This document shows, one piece after another, positions 47,331-58,612 of a stretch of DNA of 64,000 bases (the stretch's first letter is position 1; each line of letters starts with the position of its first letter). The DNA comes from Ciborinia camelliae (taxonomy: Eukaryota > Ascomycota > Leotiomycetes > Helotiales > Sclerotiniaceae): assembly GCA_025890175.1 (NCBI GenBank), contig JANPYM010000005.1:1002267-1066266 (forward strand), in the 5' to 3' direction. The translations under genes were made by a program, and so were the position numbers. The notes under the pieces are model-generated. The model was not told where the DNA came from. It ran no database searches and saw nothing but the letters and a program-made list of their open reading frames with translations.

Positions 47331-48004
47331 AGTATTAATAAGACAACCCTTTAGAACCCTTAAAATTGGCTTCATATTAGGATCGTTGAATCATGTAAGG
47401 TAGCTGATAGAAACTGTTAATAAGCCAATTCAGAAGAAGGTTAAAATTATGACTTACTCCCCATAAAGCTTTTAAACCATACAATAGGCACGTAATGTTG
47501 GAGGCACAGAGGGTAGTATTCCCCCCTCCAAGTTCTCAGGCTCATTTTCGAGGTCTGCAAGTAGTTCTTCGCGTGAAAGAGTTTGTATCATTTTCAAAAT
47601 ATGTAATAAAGATCCAAGAAAATAATGAATTGGATAGGAAGGTAATTGAATGGTAGGAATATAGAAAAGATTAAATCAAAGAGAAATAATATATTGGAAT
47701 CTAGAATTATAATAAGAAATGTTAATGCGAAGTAAATGAAGAAGGGTCGATTATAACATTGAGGATACGATATCTCAACACGATTGAAACGGAAGTTGGT
47801 TATTAAACCCTTGGATTCTAACCTTTGGATTTGAATCAATAATAAAAGGATTCTGTATTAGGAAAATGAAAATGAAAATATTAAATAGGTATCCATTAAC
47901 GAAAAACCGTTAACGAAAGCCGATTTTAAAAAAGCGTTAGGTCGGAACTTGTGAACTTGTGATATCCTAATCACAAGGAAATTTGTGCACAAAAGATACA
48001 AACA
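47331..48004. other. AT-rich stretch upstream of tRNA-Gly
   Basis: Very AT-rich, no gene established. A short minus-strand frame at 47593-47465 (MIQTLSREELLADLENEPEN) is protein-like and lies just upstream of the DUF3435 relic. It may be its decayed 5' exon. Confidence 0.4.
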
Positions 48005-48101
48005 GCTTCAATGGTTTAGTGGTAAAATCCAAGCTTCCCACTTTAAGATTCACATCTCTAAGAGCCTGCTTGGGCCCCGGGTTCGATTCCCGGTTGTAGC
48101 A
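48005..48101 (+). tRNA. tRNA-Gly(CCC): tRNA-Gly (CCC anticodon) with a 26-nt intron
   Basis: A cloverleaf can be folded by eye. The acceptor stem 48005-48011 pairs with 48094-48100, with one T-T mismatch at position 4-69. The D arm is GTTT-AGTGGTA-AAAT. The anticodon stem CAAGC pairs with GCTTG. The anticodon CCC is at 48037-48039, followed by A37 and an intron of about 48041-48066, the canonical position. The T arm is CCGGG-TTCGATT-CCCGG, and the discriminator A is at 48101. Internal promoters are present: A box TGGTTTAGTGG and B box GGTTCGATTCC. A TTTTT run at 48110-48114 serves as pol III terminator. The base mismatch may reduce function but is a single one. Confidence 0.88.
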
Positions 48102-48109
48102 AAACATTC

Positions 48110-48114
48110 TTTTT
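48110..48114 (+). terminator. RNA polymerase III terminator of tRNA-Gly
   Basis: Five T residues begin nine bases after the tRNA 3' end, the usual eukaryotic pol III stop signal. Confidence 0.7.
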
Positions 48115-50872
48115 CTCCTTTGTTTTTGGTTTATATCTTCATTTTTGGTTTTGGCTTGGGTTTGGGGTTCCCAATTTTGGCCCACGCTGTTGATAAAAAA
48201 GTCCATATTATTACATGAAGTCTTTATTTTTGATGGTGATGTGTTTGGTGTGGCGGCATATGTTTGTGGGGTAAAAGTGGCGGAGCTGAGGTAAAATAAT
48301 GCCCCACATTATTCCTCTTTCCTCTTTCCCCTTTCCCCTTTCCCCTTTCCCCAAATTGTGACCGGTGCTAAAATTAAAAGAGTTGGAGAGTTCTGAGTTC
48401 CTGAGTTCGGAGCTCTGTTGTGGGAAAAGTCGGTGGGAGTAGACAGAGATTGTCCAGCCAAATGTATTTCTTGATGCAACAACCGTCCTCAAAGACTTTT
48501 AACATAACAGGAGAGTTAACTGCAAGCTTTGCCGCCAACAGAAGTATCTTCGACGTATATAAAATATTGGAATTCCTGGATTCAAATTATTTACCTGCTT
48601 CTTGGCAGAGGGGTTATGATATTAGTTTTCACTCATCGGCGGTTCTCCCATTTCATTTCCAACCGAGCTAACATTATCGTATCTAACTCGCAAGATATCA
48701 ATCAGGTCTATTTCTTCGGGGAAAAGACTTGAATAAGCTTACAACTATTGTTTATTGGCAGTCAGAAAGCGCATATTCAAAAACGTTTTGCGATTTTCTA
48801 GGGTTCGAGTTGCGTATAGAAATCGTTCCTCTACTCACATTTCTCTCTCTCATTTACTCGAAGTCGTAATCTCACCAAGCTAGAGATAACCTTTGAGGGT
48901 GTATGTACACACAGTGTTTCGCTGAGCTACAAATCGTGTTGACCATTTAAAGAAGGTAACTGTCATGCCTAGGCGCCTGCCTAGTGAATGCCATGTAGCT
49001 AGCTAGTCACGTGGTTATCCCCTACATTAGGTGGTGATCTCTTCAAGAGGAACCTTTCCTCTTTAGCATAGTTCTTTTATCTGATTGCTGGTACATGAAG
49101 CTATTCCCATACGCTGACATGATGCGTGTGACAGTAGCATTAATTTCCAATCCTGGAGATAGCTAGTATCCTCGATATCCAAGTCAAGACTCAAGACTGG
49201 AGTCACCGCAAAATTTAAACCCTCAAACAAATGAATCTAGGTGTTCGTTCCCATTGGATCTAAGTTGAAGACCTGGAAGATCTAACATTCAGTCATGAGC
49301 TGAAGAATCCCCTTCCTTGGATTTTCACTTGCTACGACTCAAATTGGGAGGCTCTTAACTATACATCAGTTTTGTTTCTTGACTCTCGATCTGGTATTCG
49401 CTAATCACATCTATAGATGGCCTATCAAGATAGGAGAGCTGCGAGCAATGCTAGATCTCTAGGTATCCCCGAGCCGCACTCCCAAGGCGACGGTAGCCTG
49501 TCAACTTTACAGTGCCCCATTCATACAACATTGGGGCTACAGTCAACATTTGGATACCTCAAGACTCCAATCAGATTTGAATTTACAAGAACAAATTCAA
49601 TTCAAAAATTCGGTATGCAACAAAAGTTTTTTTTTCGGCTCTCCTTCCACATAAAAATTTGCGAGCCCAAAAGTTTGAGAATATCTACATTCAAGCAGAA
49701 CATAGCTGTGCTTCAGTACACATCCGAGTCCATCCCTCATAATTCTATGCCCATGTATTCTTCCATTTACACTGCATACGCTATGATAGATTCCTCCAAC
49801 AAGCGAGAGGCCTTAGATAGAAAACATGACCGCACGCGGATCATTGCACACAAGAATTCTAGTAGACTGCTCTACAAGCGTTGCATTGGGGGGGATGATC
49901 TTTGGACATGTCGATAACACTTTCTTTTGTTTGGCCGTTAGGACAAAATCTAGTGAATAGTATTTCTTATGAAGTGAATGTGATAGAGAATTTGTTCTAG
50001 CGAGGTGAGAGTGAACCAATCAAGTTTTTACAGGAAGGAGTGAGTTGTCGCCAATCAAAATACACAGGAAAACACGCATTCACTATGATGATTTTATAGT
50101 TATACTTTACAATAGATATCATTTACTTGTATTATTGAAGCTTAAGCCCGGGCTGGCACTAGTCGGCGAGAGCCAATTAGAGTGGACCTTTAGAAAAAAA
50201 TGAGTTTGTTTTATTGCACATCTAGTGTGGTATATTTTTTGGAGATAAAAAAGTACTGTTGTATATCTAACCGGGAATGTACTGCCATTCTTTTTCAGTA
50301 CCAGGTTTCCAGGCTAGTATTCGAAAAGCCTTGAAAAAAGAAGTTTTCGTTGTATATTTGAAGGAGTTGGTATTTAAAAGCATACGGCATCCATCACATA
50401 ATCAACATCAGAAACAGGTCATGGTATATCATTTTATTCTCCATCTAACTAAAAGAGTACTACCGTCAGACTCAGAAGTTTGTATGCCAAAAAAGTAACA
50501 ATGAAAAGAAATCAACTTTGTATACAGTAAAGGGGTTCCTATGTGCAATCAGTGGAATTATAGGCAGGGGGGAAGGCTTGAGAAGAAGCTCCTGCATAAA
50601 GAAATCAGCAATGTTCTCGAACGTTTGCTTGTGGTGCTTGAATCGAGCTTCAAATGCGGAACATCTTGAATACTTGGATTATGCATCGAAAATATCGAGA
50701 CGATTGCTGCGCTCATAGTCGAGTGTCGTGGGATTTTCGAAAATATGCATATCGCATAGAGTTTCTGTAATCAAAATCTATCCATCGTTGGTTAGTCTCG
50801 TCATATGAGAGAGGAATTTGTATCTCACCAGATACGACCCTAATTCAAGTGATGTAGGCCATAATTAGCATT
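48115..50872. other. Gene-poor stretch, right part of island
   Basis: No gene is supported. A 166-codon plus-strand frame (49417-49917, beginning MAYQDRRAASNARSLGIPEP) has no domain and uncertain codon use. It has a CTTTCCCC array at 48311-48352. A repeat copy lies at 48965-49113. The right end holds the 3' region of the RBM39-type gene. Confidence 0.5.
48965..49113 (+). repeat. Dispersed repeat, copy A (inverted relative to 59935-60086)
   Basis: The sequence beginning ATGCCTAGG and running through CTTTCCTCTTTAGCATAG matches the reverse complement of 59935-60086 over about 150 bp, at roughly 85 percent identity by eye with a 2-bp gap. Copy B lies inside the 1.1 kb inverted-repeat element, so copy A is probably a fragment of the same element family. 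Confidence 0.8.
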
Positions 50873-52741
50873 TTAAATAGCCTTAGTGCGAGAGAACAAA
50901 CTGCTGTAGACTGCATCCACAACAGGAGTAGCGCTGATCATTCGTCCACCAAAATATCTGCCATTTAGACCCTTGATGGCATTTTCTCCTCCTTGTACTC
51001 GATCGAATTTGAGATAAATATCTCCTTGGGAGTTCGGATCTAAAGCAATGTGAACAACGTGGCCATATTTTTCTTCCGCTTCTGCGCGGACATCATCCTC
51101 AAGTTCCTTCTCCCAGTTCTCACCGTCCTCTCTGTAGATTTCGTTAGCAATTGACTGATACAAGAGCATGCATTACTCACTCTGTAGGATCGAACATATT
51201 CTTAAGCACAACACAGCGGCTAGCCATGTTGACATTTACTGGTAAAGCTTTGGTCTCGGTTTTAGGTTTTGATACTTCTCGCCTCTCGTTGTGGCTGTTC
51301 GCTGCAGTCGTGGAGTCATCTGTTCTGGCGAGTTTTCTCATCAATGCATCTCGACTATAATTGTTGAAGTTTACGCCGCCAACGTCAGTGTCGTCCAAAG
51401 CACTAGCACCACCCGCACCTTTGTCATTATCGCGACCACCAGCACGATCGAAATTACTGCCGCCAGCAGCGGTAGGACCACGCCCACCAGCGCCAGAAAA
51501 TGCGGAACCCTGGAATTGTTGTTGGTGGCTTTGGCCATGGAATCTTTGCAGAAGACTGGCGGTAGATTCAGGAGTGAACTTATCGTTTCCAAGACCAACA
51601 CGGATTGGTCTACCAGCAAGATCGAATCCATTCATCTTCTCCAACGCTTCTCTAGCTTGGTTTGGATCACGGAATCTATTGTATCTGTTAGCATAACTAC
51701 ATGACATTTCATGTAAAAACTTACTGAACGAATCCATAACCTCGACTACGCCCTTGCTCTTCTTTTTGCAATTGGACAAATTCGAGCTCACCAAATGGCT
51801 CAAACACATTCTGTAAATCGCCTTCAGTGATGCTGAAATGTATATTACCCACATATAGTCGATGGAATGGAATCTGGTTAGGATTACTAGAGGTAGCCTC
51901 GGGATTGCGAACTTGTCGATTCTTCTCAGCCTCAGTGAGTTGTGCAATAATTGGGATTCCTAGGAGTTTCTGTCCAGTGAGTTGTATAGCGGCAGGAACT
52001 GATTCTTCGTTTTTGAACTCAACGTAGCCAACACTGTACGGAGTTAGTAAGTGAGTTGTCTGAAGGGAGTGCAAAGTAAAAAACATACCCTTTAGATCTA
52101 CCACTGACTCTATCTTTCACAATTTGAGCCTCCTTAACGGGGCCAACCTTTTCAAAGAATGCTATGAGTTCTTTAGTTCTGAGACGAGCTGCTAATTGCT
52201 GTACAAAAACGGTGCGTCTGTCTCGTTCATCTTCAGTCAAGGGAGGTGTGCCTTCTCGTTTTGGGCTCCGAGGTCGGCGTTCTTCTCGGGGTTTTTCTGG
52301 CTCGTCGCGATCACGGCGGTCACCTCGTGGACGGTAATATCTATCAGGACTTCTGGATCGTGAGCGTTGACGACCACCACCCCTACCTCCCCTATAATAA
52401 TCTCCATCCCTGCGGCCATTCTCTTCGGGAGTATCTCTGCGGCGACGTGGTCGACGATTATCATCTCTACTTCTGCTTCTGCGCCTACCCTTCGCGCTTC
52501 CATTCTCACTTATTGGAGTGGCGGTACCATCTTTCTCGTTTCTGTCTCTGCTGCGAGCCCGGCGCTTTCTATCTCTGTCGCGGTCTCTGCTATCATCGCG
52601 AAGTCTATCGCGGTCGCGTCTTTCAATACGCTCGCCCTTGTGACGATCATCGGATTCTTTAGTCTTAGCAGATCCATTTTGCTCGACAGGAGTAGCAGCT
52701 GCAGTTGAGTCCAAGAGGGCTTCAACATCTAAGGCAGACAT
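50873..52741 (-). CDS. RBM39/Rsd1-type splicing factor (three RRM)
   Basis: Four exons are in phase: 52741-52089, 52033-51725, 51675-51181 and 51131-50873, giving 571 residues. The family (human RBM39/CAPER, fission yeast Rsd1) links U2AF/SF1 to 3' splice-site choice. An Arg/Ser/Asp-rich domain covers about residues 30-165 ([26 protein letters not shown]). RRM1 starts at [20 protein letters not shown] and crosses the first intron ([14 protein letters not shown]). RRM2 is [20 protein letters not shown], then RGYGFVQFRDPNQA. After a Gly/Ala linker, the C-terminal UHM-type RRM starts at [14 protein letters not shown] and ends [20 protein letters not shown]. An ATG 33 bp further upstream is in frame, but [12 protein letters not shown] is the usual start of the family. 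Confidence 0.92.
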
Positions 52742-53463
52742 GGTGAAGATTGTTACTCGCCTGAGAGTGGACAAACTTAGTTTTAAAGTTATTGTTTGAA
52801 TGACTGTTCTGAATATCCGGTACTGGATAATTTATCACAAGAGATAGAATTCCAATGTCGAAATTATGGATGTTTGACAATGAAATGAGAATTTGAGGTG
52901 GAATTGCTGTGTCTTCATGAAGTGACTTGTAAAAGTGGCTGGTGCGTGGGAAAATAAGAATTAGTCAGATTTTATTAGCGTCATTTCTTAGTTTGACTTA
53001 GTTTGACAATGTCATGTCAATGTCACTTCTCACGTGCTGGAAGTAAACCTAAAAAAACCACTTTTCTGGCTATGGATGGTCCAAATAATCAATGTTTTAT
53101 TATTAGAAGTGAATCATTAAAGGTGAATCATATAGATTGCTATGTTGAATTACTATTACTATTACTATTGACACAATAATTTTAAAGAATTATTATTGTT
53201 TCTCAAAAGTAATAAAGAAATGTGTATTAGGTTATTAGAAAGAATATTGAAAAGGGTATTAAAAAGGGGTATTAAACTACAATACTGCTACAGTAATAAG
53301 AGCGGCTGGTGTGCTTCCTGTGTCCAACCTACTCCATAAACGCCGAGACCAAAGTGCCTTTGATATTTTTACATCATCAAAATCATTTCAAACACATCAT
53401 TATTGGCCATGGTTCCCTAACTCGGCTGCATCATTTATAAATTCATCATCATCCATCTTGAGT
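52742..53463. other. Intergenic region between RBM39-type gene and SCS7
   Basis: About 720 bp, AT-rich. It holds the splicing-factor promoter and the SCS7 3' region. Repeated ATTACTATT units lie near 53140-53170. No gene seen. Confidence 0.6.
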
Positions 53464-54689
53464 TTATATGGTCTTTGGTGGAGGTGGGAGTTCAGTTCCG
53501 AAGATACAGTCCCAAAATCGACTGGTGACTCCGAATCCGTTTTCGTAATCCATGAAGTGATGTTGAAGATGATACTTCTTCAACTGTCGCCAGTAAGAAG
53601 GCAATGTGCGATGGTGGAGGAAGTAATGTGTCAAATCATAACAGATATAGCCGAAGATTCCTCCGCAGAATACTGCAGTAGCCACATGCCAGTCCCAATA
53701 AAACACAGCGTGTGCAAGCTTCCAGAAGGGAATCGCAAGAGCGATAAAGAGAGTAGGAGGCATAACTAGTCGTAATTTGTCCATTGGTAAATAGTGGTGG
53801 ATACCGTGAAGTAGGAAATGAGCAGTGAGTGATACTCGGTTGTCTGGGAGCCATCTGAAAATATGTTAGCTTAAAAGTTCGTTGGTGAATTGGAAGGAGA
53901 GTGTGCATACTTGTCGAGATGGAAGAGAAATCGGTGCATAATATATTCAACCAATGTCCAAAGGAAAAGACCAAAAAGCCAGTATGCTGCTACTCCAGAG
54001 GTCCTGTCAAATCCTTTGCTCGCAAGGTATGTACCATAGGCCATAGGTGGAAACCATACCAATGGCACAACCCACCAAGCCGTCTTTGATAGAGGCTCAA
54101 GGAAGTTCCCAAATAAAGGCGCAGATTCTCCTCCCTTGTAATGACGAGGTCGATGGACTTGTTCCAAGTAGAACTGTTTGCTGAATCCACCTCGCCAAAT
54201 TTGCATCAACAATGGCTTGTTTAGGTCGAGGAACTTGTGCGTCTTGTAATCATTCACAAGATCCGTCTCCTTATTTAAATCTTCTGCCGTCGACATACCA
54301 GTGCTGGCATAAACTGGCAGATTATTTGCGGATCCATTCTCTTTCAATTCCTTCAAGCCTTCTTGTGTTGATGGGAGTGGAACGATGGTATCTGGTTCTG
54401 TAATTTTGGTAGCTGTATCGACCTTATTTGTCGCAACAAATCCAATAAAAGAATCCTCGAGAACGTCATAGGCTGCTTCGGAATGGGTATGCGAGAGCTC
54501 GTCCTTCAATATCTGTGTTACGTCCTTGCCAGCGTACTCTAATACCAATTCACCCCCGCCCGGATGGCTGTCAACGAAATCTGTAACATCGAAGACCCTT
54601 GTGCCCATTGTGACATAGCAACTCTCTGCGGAATTATGAGAGGCGACCTCAGCCTGGGTGAGGGTTGGAAGGGTTCGAGAAGGAGACAT
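53464..54689 (-). CDS. SCS7: Sphingolipid alpha-hydroxylase (ceramide very-long-chain fatty acid 2-hydroxylase)
   Basis: Two exons, 54689-53911 and 53854-53464, give 389 residues. Scs7/Fah1 hydroxylates the alpha carbon of very-long-chain fatty acids in ceramide at the ER, using electrons from its own cytochrome b5 domain. The b5 domain is residues about 8-90 with the heme-binding HPGG at 42-45 and a second His in SHTHSEAAYD. The hydroxylase domain has four or more hydrophobic spans and the di-iron histidine clusters HRFLFH (252-257), HFLLHGIHH (272-280), HYFLHHR and HLQHH. The splice restores LDKWLPDNRVSL. Length is right (yeast 384). It uses the same lipid pathway as the SUR1-type enzyme at 7732-8773. 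Confidence 0.97.
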
Positions 54690-55275
54690 GATCGCGATTC
54701 TATCGAATGGGATCGACTAAGAGATTAAAGAACGTAAAGCGCAGAAGTTGTTATCAATATCGGAGGGTCGAATGGGTTGTCTGATCTTTTCGATCTACCT
54801 AATAATTTGGGAGGCAGATTGCAAAGAAAGTAGAAAAGGATGGGCACGGGCGTAAACAGAGGAGAGGAGCGGAAGACCCGGATAATAGAGCGGTGGAGTG
54901 TGAAGTGCTGTATGTAGGTATGTCTGGTAGGTATGTTTTCGGAGAAGCCACGAATTGTCTTTGAAATTGAGTAGAGGACAGTACAGTGCTGTGAATGATA
55001 AATCGCGATCCAAAGGTAGGTATTAGGTAGGAAGGTCGGTAGGTAATGAATGTACTGTACTTATTAGATAGGAGAGTCAAAGGATGACTGGATGACTGAC
55101 ATGCTTTGTCATAAATACCTTCTTCCTTTGAGTAGGTACCTAGGTAAAATTCAAGGAAAAATCATACTGTAACAACAACATATATATTTTAATTGATATT
55201 ACGAGGGAGGTTGTAATTGATTCGTACGCCTGTCCAAAATAGGTATGTGATGATAATCCCCATGTCTCAGGAGAT
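54690..55275. promoter_or_regulatory. Upstream region of SCS7
   Basis: About 590 bp with pyrimidine-rich tracts on the coding strand and TAGGTAGG simple repeats near 55015-55045. No gene seen. The SCS7 promoter is expected here. Confidence 0.45.
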
Positions 55276-55730
55276 TAGAGGTCTTTAGCAAAATTTCTTA
55301 AGTTTCTTAAGTTGCTAGCTATGCCTAAAATGGATTTTGTAGAGATTTTGTGGATCGAACTGACCATTCAAAGCTTTTGAAATCGATTAATAATCAAGAT
55401 CCAATTAAATTTCGCTTAGTTTTAGCGTTACGCATTGTTGCTTTTTTCATAATTTTCATAAGAATTGCAAGGGTTAATTGGATCCACAAAAAGATAGCAA
55501 CATAAGAAACGGTCTTGACAACTTGTCAAGGCCGTTTCTTACGTTGCTATCTCCCAAATAGGCAGGCTACTTTCCCAAAAGGGTTTAACTCAAAGCTTGG
55601 ACTTTCGGTTAAAATTTAAACTTTTGAAAGCTATGCCTATTTAAATTTAGCTTCGAAAATCTATACCTATTTGGGGGCCACTAGAGTTAGCTAGCTTAGA
55701 AAATCTAAGAAATTTTGCTAAATCCCTCTA
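55276..55730. mobile_element. Foldback MITE with TA target duplication
   Basis: The element 55278-55728 (451 bp) is flanked by TA on both sides (55276-55277 and 55729-55730). Its ends are inverted: left GAGGTCTTTAGCAAAATTTC and right, reversed, GAGGGATTTAGCAAAATTTC, with partial pairing continuing to about 45 bp (TTGCTAGCTA / AAGCTAGCTA). A near-perfect 59-bp palindrome (55493-55551, two mismatches) sits almost at its centre. TA duplication and size point to the Tc1/mariner-pogo group, to which Fot1- and Flipper-like fungal transposons belong. It has no open frame, so it is nonautonomous. It lies between SCS7 and the HET-C gene. Confidence 0.88.
55493..55551. repeat. Central hairpin of the MITE
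   Basis: The left arm GATAGCAACATAAGAAACGG and its continuation mirror the right arm with only two differences over 29 bp and no loop. A transcript would form a very stable hairpin. Confidence 0.9.
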
Positions 55731-56107
55731 TTCTGTTGAAAAATCGAGCCACACCAAATTTGAAGATACCAGGCCGATCCGATCTTCAGGATAACTGGCG
55801 GGTACACACATCATGCAGAAATTATAATTGGAAATTGGAAATTGGATCCTTCTCGGTAATGGTAATCTGTACTTCTGTACTCCGTACATATAATCACCAC
55901 AATCACGTGAGACCCATAAAGTTCAATTCACATGATCACATTCACATGGATGGATCAACGGCGGGGTTTTTATTCAGGTCGTCAGATGTGGCTCATTATC
56001 TTGGCAAGGTTAACTTACAACCATTGCAGTTTTGCTACTCTTCTTCTTTTATAAAAAAACATACAAAACCATAGATTGAAGATAACTTCATAACTTTGCA
56101 ACACAAA
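55731..56107. promoter_or_regulatory. Promoter region of the HET-C gene
   Basis: 377 bp between the MITE and the start codon. The right part is AT-rich. TCACGTGA is present near 55904-55911, a CACGTG E-box core. Function unknown. Confidence 0.4.
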
Positions 56108-58612
56108 ATGGCTTTCTTAACGCCCAGCACTGGGTCGTTTTTACTCATAGCATGCATTTTGCTTATTGTTCTTCCTGCCCCAGCAGCAGCTTTTGGTGCC
56201 GGTAACATTCCCAGCATATCCAATATCGAGGGCAAGAACTTTCGTCATGGGGATATTGAGGATATGCTCAAGACGGTTGCGTTCATTAAGGGTCATAAGT
56301 GGACAAGTATGATGATCAAGAGGGTTTACTTTGGTAACTGGTTACGGGATTATTCTCAGGCGGTTGATGTAGGAAGTTTGAAAGGAGTATCAGCACCTAC
56401 TATCCGCATCTTGGTATGATGATAACCTCTCCAATATCATTCCTGCGTTTACTCATTCTTCATAGGTTTGGGTTTTGAGTTTCTTGTCATTTGGCTATGC
56501 TACTGCAGAATTTGAGGTCACAGAAGAACGTCTTGGCGTTTATAGACCCGAAGAACATATCGATAACCCAAAAGGTTATGCCGACAATCAGGATGCAAGA
56601 ACATTCGACCCTAGACTCCGTGGTCCTATTAACCCAATGGAGCTTGAGGTTGACCCACATTCAGGTATGAAGAATTATATTGCCAACGAAAGTGGAGGTT
56701 GGGCCACTAGTGCTGGTTATGTCAAATTCAGCTTTGCAAGAAGTATCCATTTTGGTAGAATGTATACTAGTGGCTCTCATGGCAAAGGCAAGGAAGAAGA
56801 TCTCTGTGAAGCCCTTCGATGTCTTGGACAAGCCCTACACTGTATGGAAGACTTTGGAGCGCACACAAATTATTGCGAGTTAGCCTTGAGAGAATTAGGA
56901 TATCGTGATGTATTTCCTCATTGTGGTGCCAATACGCAGATTAATATTCGTGGTCACCATGTTTATCCTTTGGTCACAGGTACATTCGGTGCTGTTGATT
57001 TCTTGCATTCGGTTCTTGGCGAAGCAACAGATCATTTCACCCAAACCGAAGTTGAAGAAATGGATCTTGCTTTAGGTGGAGCGCAAAAGGCACAACAAAG
57101 TGGCGGTGGCGATGGTCAACGTGGGTTGTTTGGATCTGGAAGTGGGGGTTCGGACTTTGTAGGCCTTCTCTCTCAAATACCCGGTATGGGAGGAGGATTA
57201 GCAAGTACTGCACGAGATCTTCAAGCTCAATCGGCCGCTCAAGAATACCAAAACTCAAATCAACGCACCAGAGCTGATGGAAACACTTTCAATGCTCCAC
57301 CTGGCTCCATAGGTGGCCCTCCAGGTCCAGGTGTTCCAGGAATGAGCGCAGACTTTGATCCGGTTGCAACTGCGAAGAAGATTTATCCAATTCTCGAGTT
57401 TAGAGATAAGGTCGTCAGAGCGATTAACAGCACAATTGCCAAGATCCCTGGTCTTGAATCATTGGTCGAGAAGATCAGTGAGACTTTGACTGTGTTCATC
57501 CTATCTTTGCTCGCACCATTTGTTCGACCTATCATCAATGCAGTGTCTGATAGCTTGAAGAAGGGTTCTAGTACGGTTGTTGAAGCTAGTGCAAACTCTC
57601 AATTTGAGCCATGGAACGATCCAAATTGCACCGATCCAACTCATTCCATGCTTTCCAAGGATCATTTTTCTAATATGTTGAATTCATGTGCTGGGAGAGT
57701 GGCTTCAACTATCTTACAATACGTTACACCGTAAGCTTCCTTCCTATTCCCATAATTGCAATAGAATTACTAAACTTCTTTAGTCGCATACTCTATGCTT
57801 GGCAGAATCCAGGTGTTCCCGTCGATGAGGTTATGAACGATATTCTACGTACATTTCATCATCCAGCTCTCCGCGACGAACACGTTGAAATTCACAAGAA
57901 CATGTTTAATACCGTGAAAAATTGGATTAACGAACAGCCAAATGCCCAAAGCTTAAACCACCTCTTGAATTCAGAATCCGTAAAAGCCGGTCGAAATCAC
58001 TCTGGCTCAGATCAACACGATCATAACCATGGTGCTCTTGGTGGCCATGGCAAAACCTCAGGATCTATCTGGACGGAAATTAAGAACAGAGACCTAGGAG
58101 CAATGGAGGGGTTGGATACTAAACCATCATACATAAACCCTTCCCCAATCCCAGGTTCCCCAGGAAGACAACATGCCACCCCAAATTATGGATACGGAAA
58201 CACGGGTCCTACAGAACCACCTCAAGTTGGGAGTGGCTATCTTGTACCAAATTATCAACAACAAGGTGGATATGCACCCCAACAGCCTGCACATCAACAA
58301 TATGGAGGCTATGAACAACAACAGCAACCGTACAGTCAACAATATGGAGGTCCCCCGCCTAACAACTACGAGCAAGGACCTCCACCAGGAGGCTACTGGA
58401 ACCAAGGGCCCCCTCCTTCTGATCAATGGAGTCAACAAGGGTCACATACTTCTGGACCATGGGGTCAGGCACCTCCTCCAAATCAATATCCTCCTCAGCA
58501 GGGATATCCGAGTCAGGAATATCCGCCTCAACAACCTCCTTATGGTGGGCAAGGTGGGTATCAGTATCCGCATAGTGGTGGTGGTGGTGGTGGTGGATAT
58601 GGAGGCTATTGA
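56108..58612 (+). CDS. HET-C-type heterokaryon incompatibility protein
   Basis: Three exons are in phase: 56108-56413, 56466-57730 and 57784-58612, giving 799 residues. The family is the Neurospora HET-C class, cell-surface or secretory proteins whose allelic differences trigger incompatibility cell death. The N-terminus is a signal peptide (SFLLIACILLIVLPAPAAAF). The conserved Het-C domain starts at FGAGNIPSISNIEGKNFRHG and includes DIEDMLKTVAFIKGHKWTSM, RVYFGNWLRDYSQAVDVG, GHHVYPLVTGTFGAVDFLH and ALHCMEDFGAHTNYCELALR. A hydrophobic helix (LTVFILSLLAPFVRPIINAV) lies near residue 450. The C-terminus is a glycine/proline/glutamine-rich tail with YGG repeats, ending in a poly-Gly run. The segment with allele specificity in Neurospora is not identified here. 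Confidence 0.93.

Noticed and set aside
49081..49110. Possible snRNA-like stretch in the dispersed repeat (TATCTGATTGCTG)
   Set aside because: It briefly resembles a U2-type segment, but the rest of the repeat does not follow any spliceosomal RNA.
49417..49917. 166-codon plus-strand frame in the island
   Set aside because: No domain, no supporting splice context and a mixed composition. It may be chance, so it is not called a gene.
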